From Adiantum capillus-veneris (lineage: Eukaryota > Streptophyta > Polypodiopsida > Polypodiales > Pteridaceae): 64,000 nt of DNA. The position numbers and the translations under genes are program-made. Below, piece by piece: positions 1-10,495 of this stretch (positions are counted from its first letter, which is position 1; each line of letters opens with the position of its first letter). The notes beneath the pieces were generated by a model. It had not been told where the DNA came from, searched no databases, and saw nothing but the letters and a program-made list of their open reading frames with translations. The DNA is taken from assembly GCA_014529385.2 (NCBI GenBank), contig CM043942.1:48218244-48282243 (forward strand). Reading direction: 5' to 3'.

Positions 1-592
1 ACCTCCAGAACATTGGAATTTTAATGAGTAAGTTTGAGTAGAATTTTTTCTAGAATACTGTCTTGGTGCCGTTTGCAATACTGATTGAAGGGCTGTCTTA
101 ACGAACAATGTGATTCGGAATCTAATCAAGGAATCTCTATGTTGAACAACCATTGTGGTAGTAATTAGGACACACAAGGAAGTGTGAGTGTGGGGGTTTG
201 GCTCAGGTTACCAATGCCTATGAGAAGGGTGGTCCCGATTGGTTGGGAACTCTTTGTCCCCATAGTGTTAATATCGATACTAGTAATACTCATTGCCTCT
301 AGAGCGGCGAAGTCTCAAGTGTACGTGCCTCTGAAACATGGGAAAAAAGGCACTCGAGGTTTCTCTCCTCTTGGGAGGTGGGTTTTAGGATCGCTAGATA
401 GTTTAAGTACGCTTCCCCTGTGAGGTGGAGCTAAATCTCTTTGCTAGTAGGCTCGAACTCGATTCACTTTGTGATGAGAGATCATCCGTAAGTTGAACCC
501 TGAACGACTTTGTTTGCTTCCGTTATAGATCTAGTGGCCACCAAGTTCACCATCAGATCCTCCGTTTGATACGGCAGGGTGGGGACCTCACA
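1..592 (+). repeat. 5' LTR (left edge cut by window)
   Basis: The sequence repeats at 7854-8444 with about twenty scattered differences and ends in CTCACA. The expected first six bases (TGTTGT) are outside the window. The end is fixed by the shared sequence stopping at 592 and a primer-binding-like sequence starting just after it. Confidence 0.92.
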
Positions 593-594
593 CT

Positions 595-607
595 TTGTAT
601 TAGAGCC
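595..607 (+). other. Primer-binding site, tRNA-iMet type
   Basis: TTGTATTAGAGCC differs at two positions from the initiator-methionine tRNA primer site TGGTATCAGAGCC used by many plant Ty3 and Ty1 elements. It sits 3 bp after the LTR end, which is where a primer site belongs. Confidence 0.75.
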
Positions 608-693
608 TAGGTTAGGTTGAGAAATAAAGTCGTATTGTTTTAACATTTAAAAGGAACTGAAAGTATATGGGTAGTTGATCCAAATTCCTTGCA

Positions 694-1209
694 TTGGTGT
701 TGCAGGAAGACCCCGTGCTAGAATATCGGAAGTTCCAAGTGTTTGAGCTTATTTATGAGCAAGCTCGACGATCCCCAGTTTACCAGTTCAGGCGAGATGT
801 CATGGAGATATTGATGAAGGCTCATACGCCACACTCCACTCGCATCGATAGAGGATGGGGAATTGATTGGACACTTGTAGGAGGGGTTTACTACATCAAC
901 TCTCGGAAGCTAGGATGCCTGGCTACCAATTTGAAGAAGATACGTTGGGGAGAAGAGTTGAGGGTAGTGGAGTTATTCTACCTGCTGCCTACCCGATTGG
1001 ACCTGACTGTCTCAGGCGACTTCAATCAAACCATCAACGACTGGCTCCTGGAAAAGGTCACCGAGGTGATCCCAGCGAACAGAGTCAGAACTTTTGGAGT
1101 ACCAAAAGAAGAATCTCGGGTCGATATCTTAGTTTATTATCCACTCAAGGATGAGTACAGGAACTACTTCACGAACAAAGTAGTGCATCATGTGAACACA
1201 ATCTCCTAG
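694..1209 (+). CDS. Unrecognised ORF between primer site and gag
   Basis: This is an open stretch of about 171 codons with no in-frame ATG near its start. The bases just upstream (TTGGTGTTGCAG) look like a splice acceptor, so it may be an exon or the remains of a longer accessory frame. It has mixed hydrophilic composition and includes the blocks RRDVMEILMKAHTPHS and RTFGVPKEESRVDILVYY. I recognise no domain. Some Ty3 elements carry an extra ORF at this position, so an accessory reading frame is the simplest view. A chance frame or a captured host exon is also possible. It is followed by an AT-rich stretch with an AATAAA-like signal near 1306. Confidence 0.4.
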   Translation: MVLQEDPVLEYRKFQVFELIYEQARRSPVYQFRRDVMEILMKAHTPHSTRIDRGWGIDWTLVGGVYYINSRKLGCLATNLKKIRWGEELRVVELFYLLPTRLDLTVSGDFNQTINDWLLEKVTEVIPANRVRTFGVPKEESRVDILVYYPLKDEYRNYFTNKVVHHVNTIS

Positions 1210-1419
1210 GCGTATCTTATACACAATCCAAAATGGCCATGTAATAAGTTGATCATTAGTTATCCTAAACCTTGAGGGGTTTCAATTGTAATAAATTTTC
1301 ATCAATAAAGTGATTTTTGTCTTTGAATCTCTGTCTCTTGATAAAGTGGAATCTTGAATTTTATTTAAAGTCTCGTGTCTATTTTGAAATCCAAGTAATG
1401 GTATCAAGAATCTTGTATA

Positions 1420-2121
1420 ACCCATGTAGGCACTGCCTGTTGCTCTGTATTCGGCAACGCAAGAGAAGAAGCTCCTCCTTAAGCAAGCCCAACCTCCGAT
1501 CTTTAAGGGCGAGGGGGCAAATGTGGAGAGAGATGCATAAGTGTGGATGGAAGCCATGGATGATTACTTTGAAGCTGCGGGGACCCAACCCGTAGATCAG
1601 ACCATGCTTGCGATGTTCCGCTTGACTAGCGATGCCAAGATACGGTAGAAGCAACATTGCAGGGACCTGGATATTAAGGGATCTTCTCAATCCTGGGAAG
1701 ACATCAAAGCTACGATAATGGGGCGTTATTTACCACCTGCCTATAGAACCTTGAAGATGAATGAATTCTTTTCACTTCGGCAGATAGCTGACTTCATCTG
1801 TCAAAGAATATTATGCAAAGTTTGTCACTCTTCGGAGATATGCTCCTAAGATGACCCTTTGAATACTTGGTTGGAAGCTCTCAAGCCAACAACACTACAG
1901 GATGCCTTGTTGAGGGCCAAACCTCTAGCTCTTGAAGTACAAAAGGTTAATCAGAACATGAGTAATCATTGGGCAAAGAGGTCAAGGACAACTGCTTGGA
2001 ATAACAGACCAACCAACCAAGCATATGACCAGCGCCCTATTGTGGCTACCGCCACAACCATGGAGTTTCCAGATGTTCAATGTTATGGTTGCGGCGAGTA
2101 GGACATTACAGATCCAAGTGC
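1420..2121 (+). pseudogene. Ty3 gag remnant with CCHC zinc knuckle
   Basis: Translated pieces show a retrotransposon gag core (blocks SWEDIKATIMGRYLPPAY and LNTWLEALKP), followed by a basic linker. A CCHC-type knuckle lies at about 2080-2121, beginning CYGCGE and ending GHYRSKCP. Gag forms the virus-like particle and the knuckle binds the RNA genome. The region is a fossil with several interruptions. A possible second primer-site-like sequence, TGGTATCAAGAATC, lies at about 1399, just upstream of this gag. Confidence 0.75.
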
Positions 2122-2874
2122 CCTAGGAACATACAGGCAACCAACGCCAATGCCATACCCTTGAATACCCATGGGCGTGGCCAAGCTAACGGAAGAGGAG
2201 GACGAGGAAGGATGAACAGAGGGAGAGGGCGTGGAGCTACCGCCAGAGTGAATGCCGCAGTGGTACAACCAATTTTGGGTGATGAAGCAGTGGAGAGAGA
2301 AACCCTACATGCTGCAATTGACAATCTCAATGGTTGCGAGCAATACGCAGTCATTCATATGCCAGGATCTCTCAGAGGTGAACAAGTTAACTTCCTTATA
2401 GATTGTGGTAGTACTCTTTCATTTCTTTCACCCAGATGCATGAGGAAGCTAAAGCTAGATAAGTATCCAACAAGCAAGCTAGTTGTAGAGTTAGCAAATG
2501 GCAAGGAAGTAGTATCTCAACATTCTGCAGGAAAAATCGACTTTGATTTAGGGGGACACCCAACTTCTGCCCAATTCCGAACCCTACCCTTAGGATTCTT
2601 TGATGGGATACTAGGGATGGACTGGCTAAAGAAAAATAGGGCCCACATACATTGTGCACAAGGAAACTTTACCTTTACAGATAACTTGGGTAATGAAGCC
2701 TTAATCCAGGGGGAAAATGGGAGACCTAGGGCTACTCTAGTTAAGGCCAGCAGACTTTTGAAGGGACTAAGAAAAGGACATCAAATTTATGCGGTAAAGC
2801 TCAACAAGGTGGACCAATCAGTTACCTCACTTCAACCAAACTGGTTGAGGGAGTATGATGATGTATTCCCTTAA
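2122..2874 (+). CDS. Ty3 protease region (retropepsin) of the chromovirus
   Basis: The frame opens with a Gly/Arg-rich linker (RGQANGRGGRGRMNRGRGRG), as often follows the gag knuckle. An aspartic protease fold follows, with LIDCGSTLSFLSP as the active-site loop region and GILGMDWLKKN as the conserved C-terminal block. Retropepsin cleaves the gag-pol polyprotein. Reverse transcriptase follows directly downstream. This is a fossil reading frame, open over about 250 codons. Confidence 0.82.
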   Translation, partial: PRNIQATNANAIPLNTHGRGQANGRGGRGRMNRGRGRGATARVNAAVVQPILGDEAVERETLHAAIDNLNGCEQYAVIHMPGSLRGEQVNFLIDCGSTLSFLSPRCMRKLKLDKYPTSKLVVELANGKEVVSQHSAGKIDFDLGGHPTSAQFRTLPLGFFDGILGMDWLKKNRAHIHCAQGNFTFTDNLGNEALIQGENGRPRATLVKASRLLKGLRKGHQIYAVKLNKVDQSVTSLQPNWLREYDDVFP

Positions 2875-2964
2875 GACTTTACGAATCTTCTGCCACATAG
2901 AGAGGTTGATCATGAGATTGAGACTATCCCTAGATGTGAACATATCTCAAAAAGACCTTATAAA

Positions 2965-3780
2965 ATGTCACTTCCAGAGGCCATTGAACTCAAGGAACAA
3001 CTTATGGAACTCATTGAGCAAGGATTCATTCGACCCAGTACTTCTCCTTGGGGTGCACCAATTCTTTTTCAGAAGAAGAAGGATGGAACCTTAAGGTTAT
3101 GCATAGATTACCGTGGACTGAACCAGGTAACTGTCAAGAACAAGTATCCAATTCCAAGGATTGACGAACTCTTGGACAGGCTCCACGGCGCCAAAATTTT
3201 TACAAAGATTGATCTAAGGTCAGGATATTACCAAATCAGGATCAAGGAATCAGATATTCCAAAGACGGCTTTCAACACTAGGTATGAGCACTACGAATTC
3301 ACAGTAATGTCTTTTGGTCTAACAAATGCTCCTACAAGCTTCAATCGACTTATGCAGGATATTTTCAGACCTTACCTGGATGATTTTCTCTTGGTTTTCT
3401 TTGATGACATTCTGATCTATTCTAAGAACGAGGCAGATCACGAAGAACATGTTCGCAAAGTACTTGATCTTATTCAAGAACACCTACTTTACGCTAAAGA
3501 GAGCAAGTGCACTTTTTGCTCACCAAAGGTCAACTATCTTGGATTTGTCATATCGGCTGAATGGATTTCACTAGACCTAGACAAAGTCAAGGATATCGTT
3601 GATTGGTCTCAACCATCCACCGTCAGTGAAATAAGAGGATTTCTTGGAATAACGGGATGGTACAGGATTTTTGTCAAGGATTATGCACGTATTGCTGCAC
3701 CTTTGACGGAACTCCTGAAGAAAGGAATGAGGATCGAATGGAAGACCGAGCACGAGTCTAGCTTTGCTAAGCTAAAATAA
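2965..3780 (+). CDS. Ty3 reverse transcriptase (chromovirus type)
   Basis: The 271-codon frame contains the classic RT blocks in order: [70 protein letters not shown] and the catalytic FFDDILIYS. The RT thumb/connection block [20 protein letters not shown] follows. The product copies element RNA into DNA inside the particle. Motif wording is that of plant chromoviruses. The region lies between protease and RNase H as expected. Confidence 0.93.
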   Translation: MSLPEAIELKEQLMELIEQGFIRPSTSPWGAPILFQKKKDGTLRLCIDYRGLNQVTVKNKYPIPRIDELLDRLHGAKIFTKIDLRSGYYQIRIKESDIPKTAFNTRYEHYEFTVMSFGLTNAPTSFNRLMQDIFRPYLDDFLLVFFDDILIYSKNEADHEEHVRKVLDLIQEHLLYAKESKCTFCSPKVNYLGFVISAEWISLDLDKVKDIVDWSQPSTVSEIRGFLGITGWYRIFVKDYARIAAPLTELLKKGMRIEWKTEHESSFAKLK

Positions 3781-4235
3781 TTCTTGGTCTCAGCTCCTAT
3801 TTTAAAGCTTCCATACTTCAGTAAAGAATTTGAAGTAGCAACCGATGCTAGCAAATCTGCTTTAGGCGGAGTTCTTACTCAAGAAGGAATACCGGTGGTG
3901 TATACTTCGTGAAAGCCGAGGGATCATGAGAAGAATTATCCTACTCATGATTTGGAACTTTTAGCGGTTATACATGTGCTGAAGTTATGGAGACATTATC
4001 TTCTTGGGCGCAAGTTTCAGCTAGTGACAGACCACAAGAGCTTAAAATGGATTTTTACTCAACCTATTCTTAATATGCGACAACAGTGATAGATAGAGCT
4101 ATTACAAGAATATGACCTTGACATAAAGTATAGACTAGGGAAGGAGAATGCAGTTACAGATGGTCTTAGCCGAAAATATTTTCTCGGTGCTATCTCTATT
4201 CCAAATAACCCTATCCGGGATAGAATCAAAGAAGC
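3781..4235 (+). pseudogene. Ty3 RNase H remnant
   Basis: Translation gives a Ty3 RNase H signature: FEVATDASKSALGGVLTQEG, then HDLELLAVIHVLKLWRHYL and a tail close to DGLSRK. The enzyme removes the RNA strand during reverse transcription. It sits directly after reverse transcriptase. The fossil is interrupted. Confidence 0.85.
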
Positions 4236-4239
4236 ATCC

Positions 4240-5211
4240 TTGGTAGATCCAGAATACCAACGTATAGTATCATTAGTTCAGGAGAATAAGATGTCTAAAG
4301 CCAAAGATTACTCTCTTATGGGAGGATGTCTTTACTACAGACATAGACTCTATGTACCCAAAGATCCAGCCTTAAAGAAGTCCATTTTGTATGAAGCACA
4401 CGATAGCCCTATATTTGGATATCCAGGCTAGGCTAAAACTCTTCATGCTGCCACGAGGAGTTATTTTTGGTATGGAATGAAAGGAGACATACTTCGCTAT
4501 GTGAGGCAATGTCTTTCTTGTCAGCGGATAAAGGCCGAAAGGATCAAGTTACCAAGGCAACTTCAACCTCTTGACATACCCCAGATGAAATGGGAATGCA
4601 TCAGTATGGATTTTGTTATAGGATTACCTTCTACAGGAGGTTATGATTCTATTTTAGTGGTTGTTGATATGCTCACAAAAGTGGCTCATCTAATACCCAT
4701 AAAGACAACCTTTACTACTTCAGATGTTAGCCGGGTATTCATCAAGTAGATTTTTAGGCTACATGGTCTACCCAAGCGTATCGTCAGTGATAGAGATGCC
4801 AAGTTTACATCAAAATTTTGGACTTCTCTTTTCCAATCTATTGGGTCACAATTAGCTTTCAGTACAGCATACCATCCGCAGAAAGATGGGCAAACTGAAA
4901 GAGTTAATCAAGTCATCGAGGACATTCTCAGAGCCTATTGTTCGCAAGAACCAAAGAATTGGTTACAATATCTACCTTTGGTGGAGTACGCTTATAATTA
5001 TTCCGAACACAGAAGCATTGGAATGTCACCTTTCAAAGCTCTTTATGGACAGGACTGTTTAGCACCACTGAACTTCTCAGATCCAACCATCAGGGTAGAA
5101 GCCTATAGGAAGATGTTAGAAGACATGGAAGCTCAGACTAGAGCTATTCGCCAGGACATTCAGGCAGCTCAGGATAAGCAAAAGCACTATGCAGATAAGA
5201 ACCGTTCATAA
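4240..5211 (+). pseudogene. Ty3 integrase remnant (zinc-binding and catalytic core)
   Basis: An H2C2 zinc-binding N-terminus appears as HDSPIFGYPG followed by CLSCQRIKAE. The catalytic core follows: WECISMDFVIGLPSTGGYDS, then VSDRDAKFTS and a block near HPQKDGQTERVNQ, together carrying the D-D-E catalytic pattern. A further block, LVEYAYNYSEHRSIGMSPF, is typical of Ty3 integrases. The enzyme inserts the DNA copy into the genome. The fossil is broken, with the parts in normal order. Confidence 0.88.
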
Positions 5212-5334
5212 AGAACTTTCAAAGAAGGGGATAAGGTTTTTCTACGAGTCCGACCAAAGAAAAGCAACTTATCTCTAGGCAGATATAAGAAGCTAAGCCC
5301 AAGGTATTGTGGGCCATTCGAGATCATTAAGGTT

Positions 5335-5643
5335 GTGAGTGACCAAGCCTACAAGCTAAAGTTACCTGCAAACTTGAAGGTTCATGATGTATTCCACGTC
5401 AGCTTACTCAAACCCTATATTCCTAACCCTGATCAATTCTTGGACTCACATCAGATATTCATGCTAGCACAAGGAGTTCTCGAGCTCCAACCTCACTATG
5501 TACTTGAAATAAGGGAAAGAAAGTTATGCAACAGAACTATCACAGAGCATCTAGTAAAGTGGAAGGATTACCATGAAGAAGATGCAACTTGGGAGGACAA
5601 ACCAACACTCATAAAAGATTGCCCAAACACATTCTTGAGATGA
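5335..5643 (+). CDS. Integrase C-terminus with chromodomain
   Basis: The block AYKLKLPANLKVHDVFHVSLLKPY is the usual integrase tail (GPY/F region). It is followed by a chromodomain ending EHLVKWKDYHEEDATWED. Chromodomains on integrase define chromoviruses and are known to steer insertion to modified histones. The stop codon at 5641-5643 ends pol, and a polypurine tract follows about 20 bases later. Confidence 0.88.
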   Translation: MSDQAYKLKLPANLKVHDVFHVSLLKPYIPNPDQFLDSHQIFMLAQGVLELQPHYVLEIRERKLCNRTITEHLVKWKDYHEEDATWEDKPTLIKDCPNTFLR

Positions 5644-6324
5644 GGACATCTCAAATTTTTCACGTTGGGGAGGTTGTAAGGTCTCTGACCCCGATCAAAA
5701 AGAGCACCATTGTACCTTGAAATGAATACACTGAAAAAAGTCACTATTTTTAGCTTTCAGAATTCTGTCTCAGTGCCATGATTTTTAGAATATTTTAAGG
5801 CTTTGAAATGTGAATTAAAATAATTTTTGTAAAAAATTTCCAAAAATAGTAAGTTTTTGGTCACCCGCCCCGTCCAGTTTTGACCGTCTCGAAAAACTGC
5901 ACCTGTACCCCGAATTTCAAAAAAATGCATTTTCGGACCCAGGGGCTGCTAAATATGGCAGGTACTTGGGCCAGTACGCCTTAGTTAGAGCTTGCTATAG
6001 AAATTTTCGGCATCAAATTCCGACTCGTATGACCCGTTTTAGCCTAAGATCAATTTTTCCCAAAATTGTTCGGGGAGGCACCGGGGGCTCGAGGCTGTGT
6101 GGGAGTAGGTTCTAGGCCACTCCAGGTCAGCTTTAGCAGCTAGGGGGCGTCTTTTGTCCTTGTGGGAGTCTTGGGAGAGTTTCCAAGCTTGCAACTAAGT
6201 GTGAGAGCCAGTTAACCAAGCCAACTGGACACTTGGTGGGTAGGCAACTGGACTTGCCTTGCTTAACTGGAGTAGCTCCCAGATTCAAATAGCAAGCAGG
6301 TTCGATTTTCAGCTTGAGGAGGCC

Positions 6325-6333
6325 TATTTAAAG
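6325..6333 (+). promoter_or_regulatory. TATA-like box in LTR-like stretch
   Basis: TATTTAAAG follows a run of GC-rich sequence and precedes a CA-rich stretch about 15 bases on, which is a plausible U3/R junction. Confidence 0.4.
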
Positions 6334-6340
6334 GTGTGCT

Positions 6341-6402
6341 TACACACACACACACATGCTCACACACACACCCAGTACACACACACACACCTACACACAC
6401 CT
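6341..6402 (+). repeat. (CA)n microsatellite
   Basis: Interrupted CA runs (four blocks) begin just after the TATA-like box. The ORFs across them on both strands are low-complexity artefacts. Confidence 0.85.
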
Positions 6403-7100
6403 TGGGGAGGTGCTGCCGGCACGCACACAATTTTTGAAGGAGAAGCAAGGAGGGAGGTGCTGCTGAAATTCTCATCTTGAGGATTCATTGGATCAGAAAA
6501 ATCAGAGGATTATCAGCCCTAATCACAGTAATTATGGTTTAATTACGGTTCTTCTTAAATCTCATCATTACTCTCCCATATTCTTCGTCTACTATGCCTA
6601 CTTTCAGCTATAATTCCCAATAGCTGCTCTCTAAGTTTACATAGCTATACTCCATTACATAATCATTATTCAATTAGCTAAATTATGCAGCCATTCATCA
6701 TCCTTAATCAAGGATTAATACATGATTAGGAAAGATTATCTCTCTAGGCAGCATAGTTAATAAATTGATAGCCCAGTAATAGTGTAGATTTGATGAAATT
6801 CATTCTTTTACCACTCAATAGTGTTGTAATTAAATTAGAATCAATCTTCTCCCACATTAAAATGTGATTAAGGCTGAAAATTAATCCGTCATTAGGCCAT
6901 TAAGAAGAGAATTTTCTATCACACATGCCTGCAGTAATTCTGCATCTTCAAATTGCTCTAAGAAAATGATTGAGCTTGCTTCCTTCATATCTTTTGTAAA
7001 TCAATAAGTAAAATTCTGAATTTCTTAATCATCTAAGCCAAGTGATTGACCTTAGAACCAGTTCCCATAGGGTAAGTAAAGAATTACCCTCAAAATTGCT

Positions 7101-7669
7101 AGGTCTCGAAGGAAACGTCTAATCTCTTGCATAAGGAGGATTCTTTAATGATTCTAATCTGCCAATTGGTTTGTTATGATGCTCTCGGACTTTATCTCTT
7201 TTCCAAGTTTATCATTTAAAGTAGTGAGTAAAAGGGCCCCGGTTAAGAGAACTCCCTTTTGGTGGTGCCCATGACCGCGAGGTGGGAACGAGCAATGTGA
7301 ACGGAAAGGGAAAAGCTCCCATGGATGAACAAATACCGGCCATCTCACGGGCCATTGACGAAGAAATGGAAGAGGTAGATCATAATTTCATTCAAGTTGT
7401 TTAATTTAACATTGCATACGTTTAGCTAGTAATGAACATATCCCCAAAAATGTTGGAGAAATCCGACGGAAATCTCGGCATTAAATTCATTTGTACATTA
7501 AAGTCTAAAGTAGGAAAGAAATGATTGATGGGTATGCTGTTTGCAATAGGAAAGAATGTCTACTAGGAAAAATTTAGCTCGACATGTTCATTCTATTTCC
7601 AATGTTGAATCAGTCCTGACCCCCCTACTGATCAAAAGGGGCAGAGTTCCTCGTTAAGGGATCTTGAAT
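7101..7669 (+). other. 3' internal region, no clear gene
   Basis: An AT-rich non-coding stretch lies between the LTR-like segment and the end repeats. A short frame around 7321-7403 begins with an ATG and reads acidic (block AIDEEMEEVDH), but it is too short to call. Confidence 0.5.
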
Positions 7670-7790
7670 CCACGACTTGCTTTTTATGCGGTGCATACCC
7701 ACGACTTGCTTTCTATGCGGTGGGAACCCATGTCTTGCTTTCTATGTGGTGGGAGTGTCCATGTCGTGCTTTCGATGTGGTGGACATACC
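7670..7790 (+). repeat. Four imperfect ~30-bp tandem repeats
   Basis: The unit is close to CCACGACTTGCTTTCTATG followed by CGGTGGGAAC. It recurs four times with small changes just upstream of the polypurine tract of the outer element. Confidence 0.8.
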
Positions 7791-7837
7791 TAGTGGTATG
7801 GACAGCTAGGCGACAACGGGAGGAGTAAACTCTTGCT

Positions 7838-7847
7838 GGAGGGGGGA
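7838..7847 (+). other. Polypurine tract of the outer element
   Basis: GGAGGGGGGA directly precedes the TG that starts the 3' LTR. Plus-strand DNA synthesis starts at such tracts. Confidence 0.85.
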
Positions 7848-8444
7848 TGTTGTACCTCCAGAACATTGGAATTTTAATGAATAAGTTTGAGTAGAATTTT
7901 TTCTAGGATACTGTCTTGGTGCCGTTTGCAATACTGATTGAAGGGCTGTCTTAACAAACAATGTGATTCGGAATCTAATCAAGGAATCTCTATGTTGAAC
8001 AACCATTGTGGTAGTAATTAGGACACACAAGGAAGTGTGAGTGTGGGGGTTTGGATCAGGTTACCAATGCCTATGAGAAGGGTGGTCCCGATTGGTCGGG
8101 AACTCTTTGTCCCCATAGTGTTAATATCGATACTAGTAATACTCATTGCCTCTAGAGCGGCGAAGTCTCAGTGTACGTGCCTCTGAAACATGGGAAAAAA
8201 GGCACTCGAGGTTTCTCTCCTCTTGGAAGGTGGGTCTTAGGATAGCTAGATAGTTTAAGTAGGCTTCCCCTGCGAGGTGGAGCTAGATCTCTTTGCTAGT
8301 AGGCTCGAACTTGATTCACTTTGTGATGAGAGATCGTCCGTTAGTTGAACCCTGAACCACTTTGTTTGCTTCTTTTATAGATCTAGTGGCCACCAGGTTC
8401 ACCATCAGATCCGCCGTTTGATACGGCGGGGTGGGGACCTCACA
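7848..8444 (+). repeat. 3' LTR, 597 bp
   Basis: It starts TGTTGTACCTCC, ends CCTCACA and matches 1-592. The sequence immediately after it belongs to another coding frame, so this is a clean insertion edge. Confidence 0.93.
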
Positions 8445-9533
8445 ATTACTGAACGAAATAAGGTTGTCTTCAGTAAGGGTGAAGGGGATCAGATGCAGAT
8501 CCTCAACTATGATGAATTCTGGGAGCATATTTTTGCAAGAAGTAAAGCCAAAGAGAATGCTAAGCTGGAAGTAGCAGGTTCAGTTTCAGAGGAGCTTAAT
8601 TTGAGCAAGGAAGAAAAGGTAAAAAATGAATTTAATGCTCGAACAGATTTATATGAATTTTTTTCAAAGATTGCTCGCATGGACGCTATCTCTAATAATG
8701 GTTCCACTGAAGACATAAATTGTACAGCAAGTGGTTCACAAGTTGTTGACCTTGATATGGGTTATTATGAAGGAGTTCATCAAGCAGATGAGCCTCTACA
8801 GGACATTACTAAAACTATCAGTACTATAGCCGAGCAGGGCAACATGTTTGTTGCAGATGACGAAGCTATTATATACACAGTAGCTGATGAAGTGATGAAA
8901 ATTATGGACCCAACACAGGATGAGCCTGAGGATGTCAATGAACCTATGATTGCTACTAACAATATCCTTGCTGATGTTGCTATCACAAAAGAGGATTCTA
9001 TAATCGATGAATTTGTGTCTAGATATGAAGGAGATGTTTACGACAGTATAGAAGAGCTTTCTGATGCATATACCTCTTCAGAGGGGGTGCCAGATGAGCC
9101 TTTACAGCTCTATAATGTATTGCTAAGTAATATGGATGCAGAGGGTGATATCGAGGAGTATTTCTTGGATCATATTGATTGTGAACAGGTTATCGACAGA
9201 GATTTTACATATACGCCTGTACATGGACTACATGAGGAGATAACTCCTACAGTTTTGGTTAATGTTGAGACTTCTAAGAGTGATTTTCCCGAGGATGCTA
9301 TGGATGAAGATCTACAGGATAAAGCTGTTTTTCATGATCAAGCTGAAGTCCCAACAGGTGAAAATTCATCTGATGATACAGGTCGAGAGACTCCCAAAGT
9401 TTTTCTTGATGGCTATGAAGCTAGAGGGGGTGATGATGCTAAATCATCCTTGATACGGCATAAAATGCACAGGGTTTTCATTTGCTTGGACAATGTGCTA
9501 GATGTGGCTGGATTTGGATGCTATGCCTATTGA
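8445..9533 (+). CDS. Long acidic ORF of unknown function, start cut by LTR insertion
   Basis: About 363 codons stay open from the LTR edge to the stop at 9533. The protein is rich in Asp and Glu (for example DEPLQDITKTISTIAEQGN and SMDAEGDIEEYF-like stretches) with no clear domain, signal peptide or membrane segment. The true start lies left of the inserted LTR element and is not in the window. About 960 bp downstream is a polypurine tract that matches the one of the minus-strand element at 46.2 kb. I therefore read this as an accessory or late frame of a related retroelement. A host gene remnant is the alternative. Confidence 0.5.
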   Translation: MTERNKVVFSKGEGDQMQILNYDEFWEHIFARSKAKENAKLEVAGSVSEELNLSKEEKVKNEFNARTDLYEFFSKIARMDAISNNGSTEDINCTASGSQVVDLDMGYYEGVHQADEPLQDITKTISTIAEQGNMFVADDEAIIYTVADEVMKIMDPTQDEPEDVNEPMIATNNILADVAITKEDSIIDEFVSRYEGDVYDSIEELSDAYTSSEGVPDEPLQLYNVLLSNMDAEGDIEEYFLDHIDCEQVIDRDFTYTPVHGLHEEITPTVLVNVETSKSDFPEDAMDEDLQDKAVFHDQAEVPTGENSSDDTGRETPKVFLDGYEARGGDDAKSSLIRHKMHRVFICLDNVLDVAGFGCYAY

Positions 9534-10495
9534 TGCTTATGTCAGTGATGTCTTGGCTGCCAGTAAAAGGGAGCCAGATTTCTTTAATGATTTCTGGTAA
9601 TGCGCTTAAGTTGCCAACAGTTTACAGTATGTGGGTGCTGCTCAGGTGAAGCTCTAGTATATTGCGGAGCCCATCAATGTTATGTGATCTTGATGGTGTT
9701 TGATCCAAGAGATTCTAAGGATATTCATAAGAAGATTCAATATGGATGGATATTGATCAGTATGCATAGTAATTGCGTGCTATTTGAACCAGGGGTAGCA
9801 TATCTACACCAGAAATTCTTGATGTTGATTGATACAAGAAATGTATGCGCATGTGGATATTATGATGCTTCAGTGTGTGGGCAATTTCTTGTTATCCCAT
9901 TTGATCCTGGGAGTTACTAAAGTGCAAGTTGCAGATGCAGAGGATACTAGATGCCTGATGTAGCACGCTGCATGATGCAAGGATTTGTTTTCTAGATTAT
10001 GCTAAGTTAGAAGTGTGTTTGGTTATGCATTCAATAAGGTAACATGGCTGGCTTCCAGATGACTTCTTTGAACAATTGCTGAAGTATCTTTACATCTTTT
10101 GAGTTGGTTCTGCTACTAGAACTTGAGGTAAAGGACTTGACGGCCATTCCGTGTGCAGACAAAGTAAGGCATACTTGAGCTTGACAGGGTTCCTTAAAGA
10201 GAGCTTAATGGTCAAGCCGTGTGCATCATTAACTGGAGCACTTGAGTCTGGCGGGGTTCACTAAACAGGTTCTCCATAATTGAATGCTTTGAAGATACGG
10301 CAGATACAGTTCAGAGACTTTTGATGGGCAGCTACATAATGATTAAGCTAGAACATTGATGATAGGGTATAAGCCTTATTTCATTTTTTTGTAAGTTTAT
10401 TAGTTACGATAGTCTGATGATGGAAAAGAGCTTAAGGTACCTAAAGCAGATGCATATTGAAGTGTAGTTGGCACAGACCGTAGGCTGTGCAGGTT
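9534..10495 (+). other. Decayed coding-like and non-coding sequence
   Basis: The start (9534-9720) still reads like protein in short pieces, such as SKREPDFFNDFW and LQYVGAAQVKL, but no frame persists. The rest shows two loose copies of a block containing CCGTGTGCA about 100 bp apart (near 10,150 and 10,220). No gene is supported. Confidence 0.45.

Larger units (their letters stand above)
5665..7100 (+). repeat. Polypurine tract plus LTR-like stretch without a partner
   Basis: TTGGGGAGG at 5665-5673 is followed by TGTAAGGTCTCTGACC, which looks like the start of a chromovirus 3' LTR. The stretch contains a TATA-like TATTTAAAG at 6325 and a CA microsatellite. No matching left copy exists between 1 and pol, and the true outer LTRs are the 597-bp pair. 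The right limit near 7100 is a guess. It may be a leftover LTR of an element that recombined with the outer one, or simply a long 3' untranslated region. Confidence 0.5.
1..8444 (+). mobile_element. Ty3-type LTR retrotransposon with chromovirus pol (old, broken)
   Basis: Matching LTRs lie at 1-592 (the first few bases are outside the window) and 7848-8444, with about 3% differences by eye, which suggests a fairly old insertion. Between them lie a tRNA-iMet-like primer site, gag with a zinc knuckle, protease, reverse transcriptase, RNase H, integrase and a C-terminal chromodomain, in the usual Ty3 order. The coding part is broken, with roughly eight or more interruptions. A second LTR-like stretch follows pol at 5675, so the body may be a composite of two related elements. 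The left target duplication is outside the window. Confidence 0.9.
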
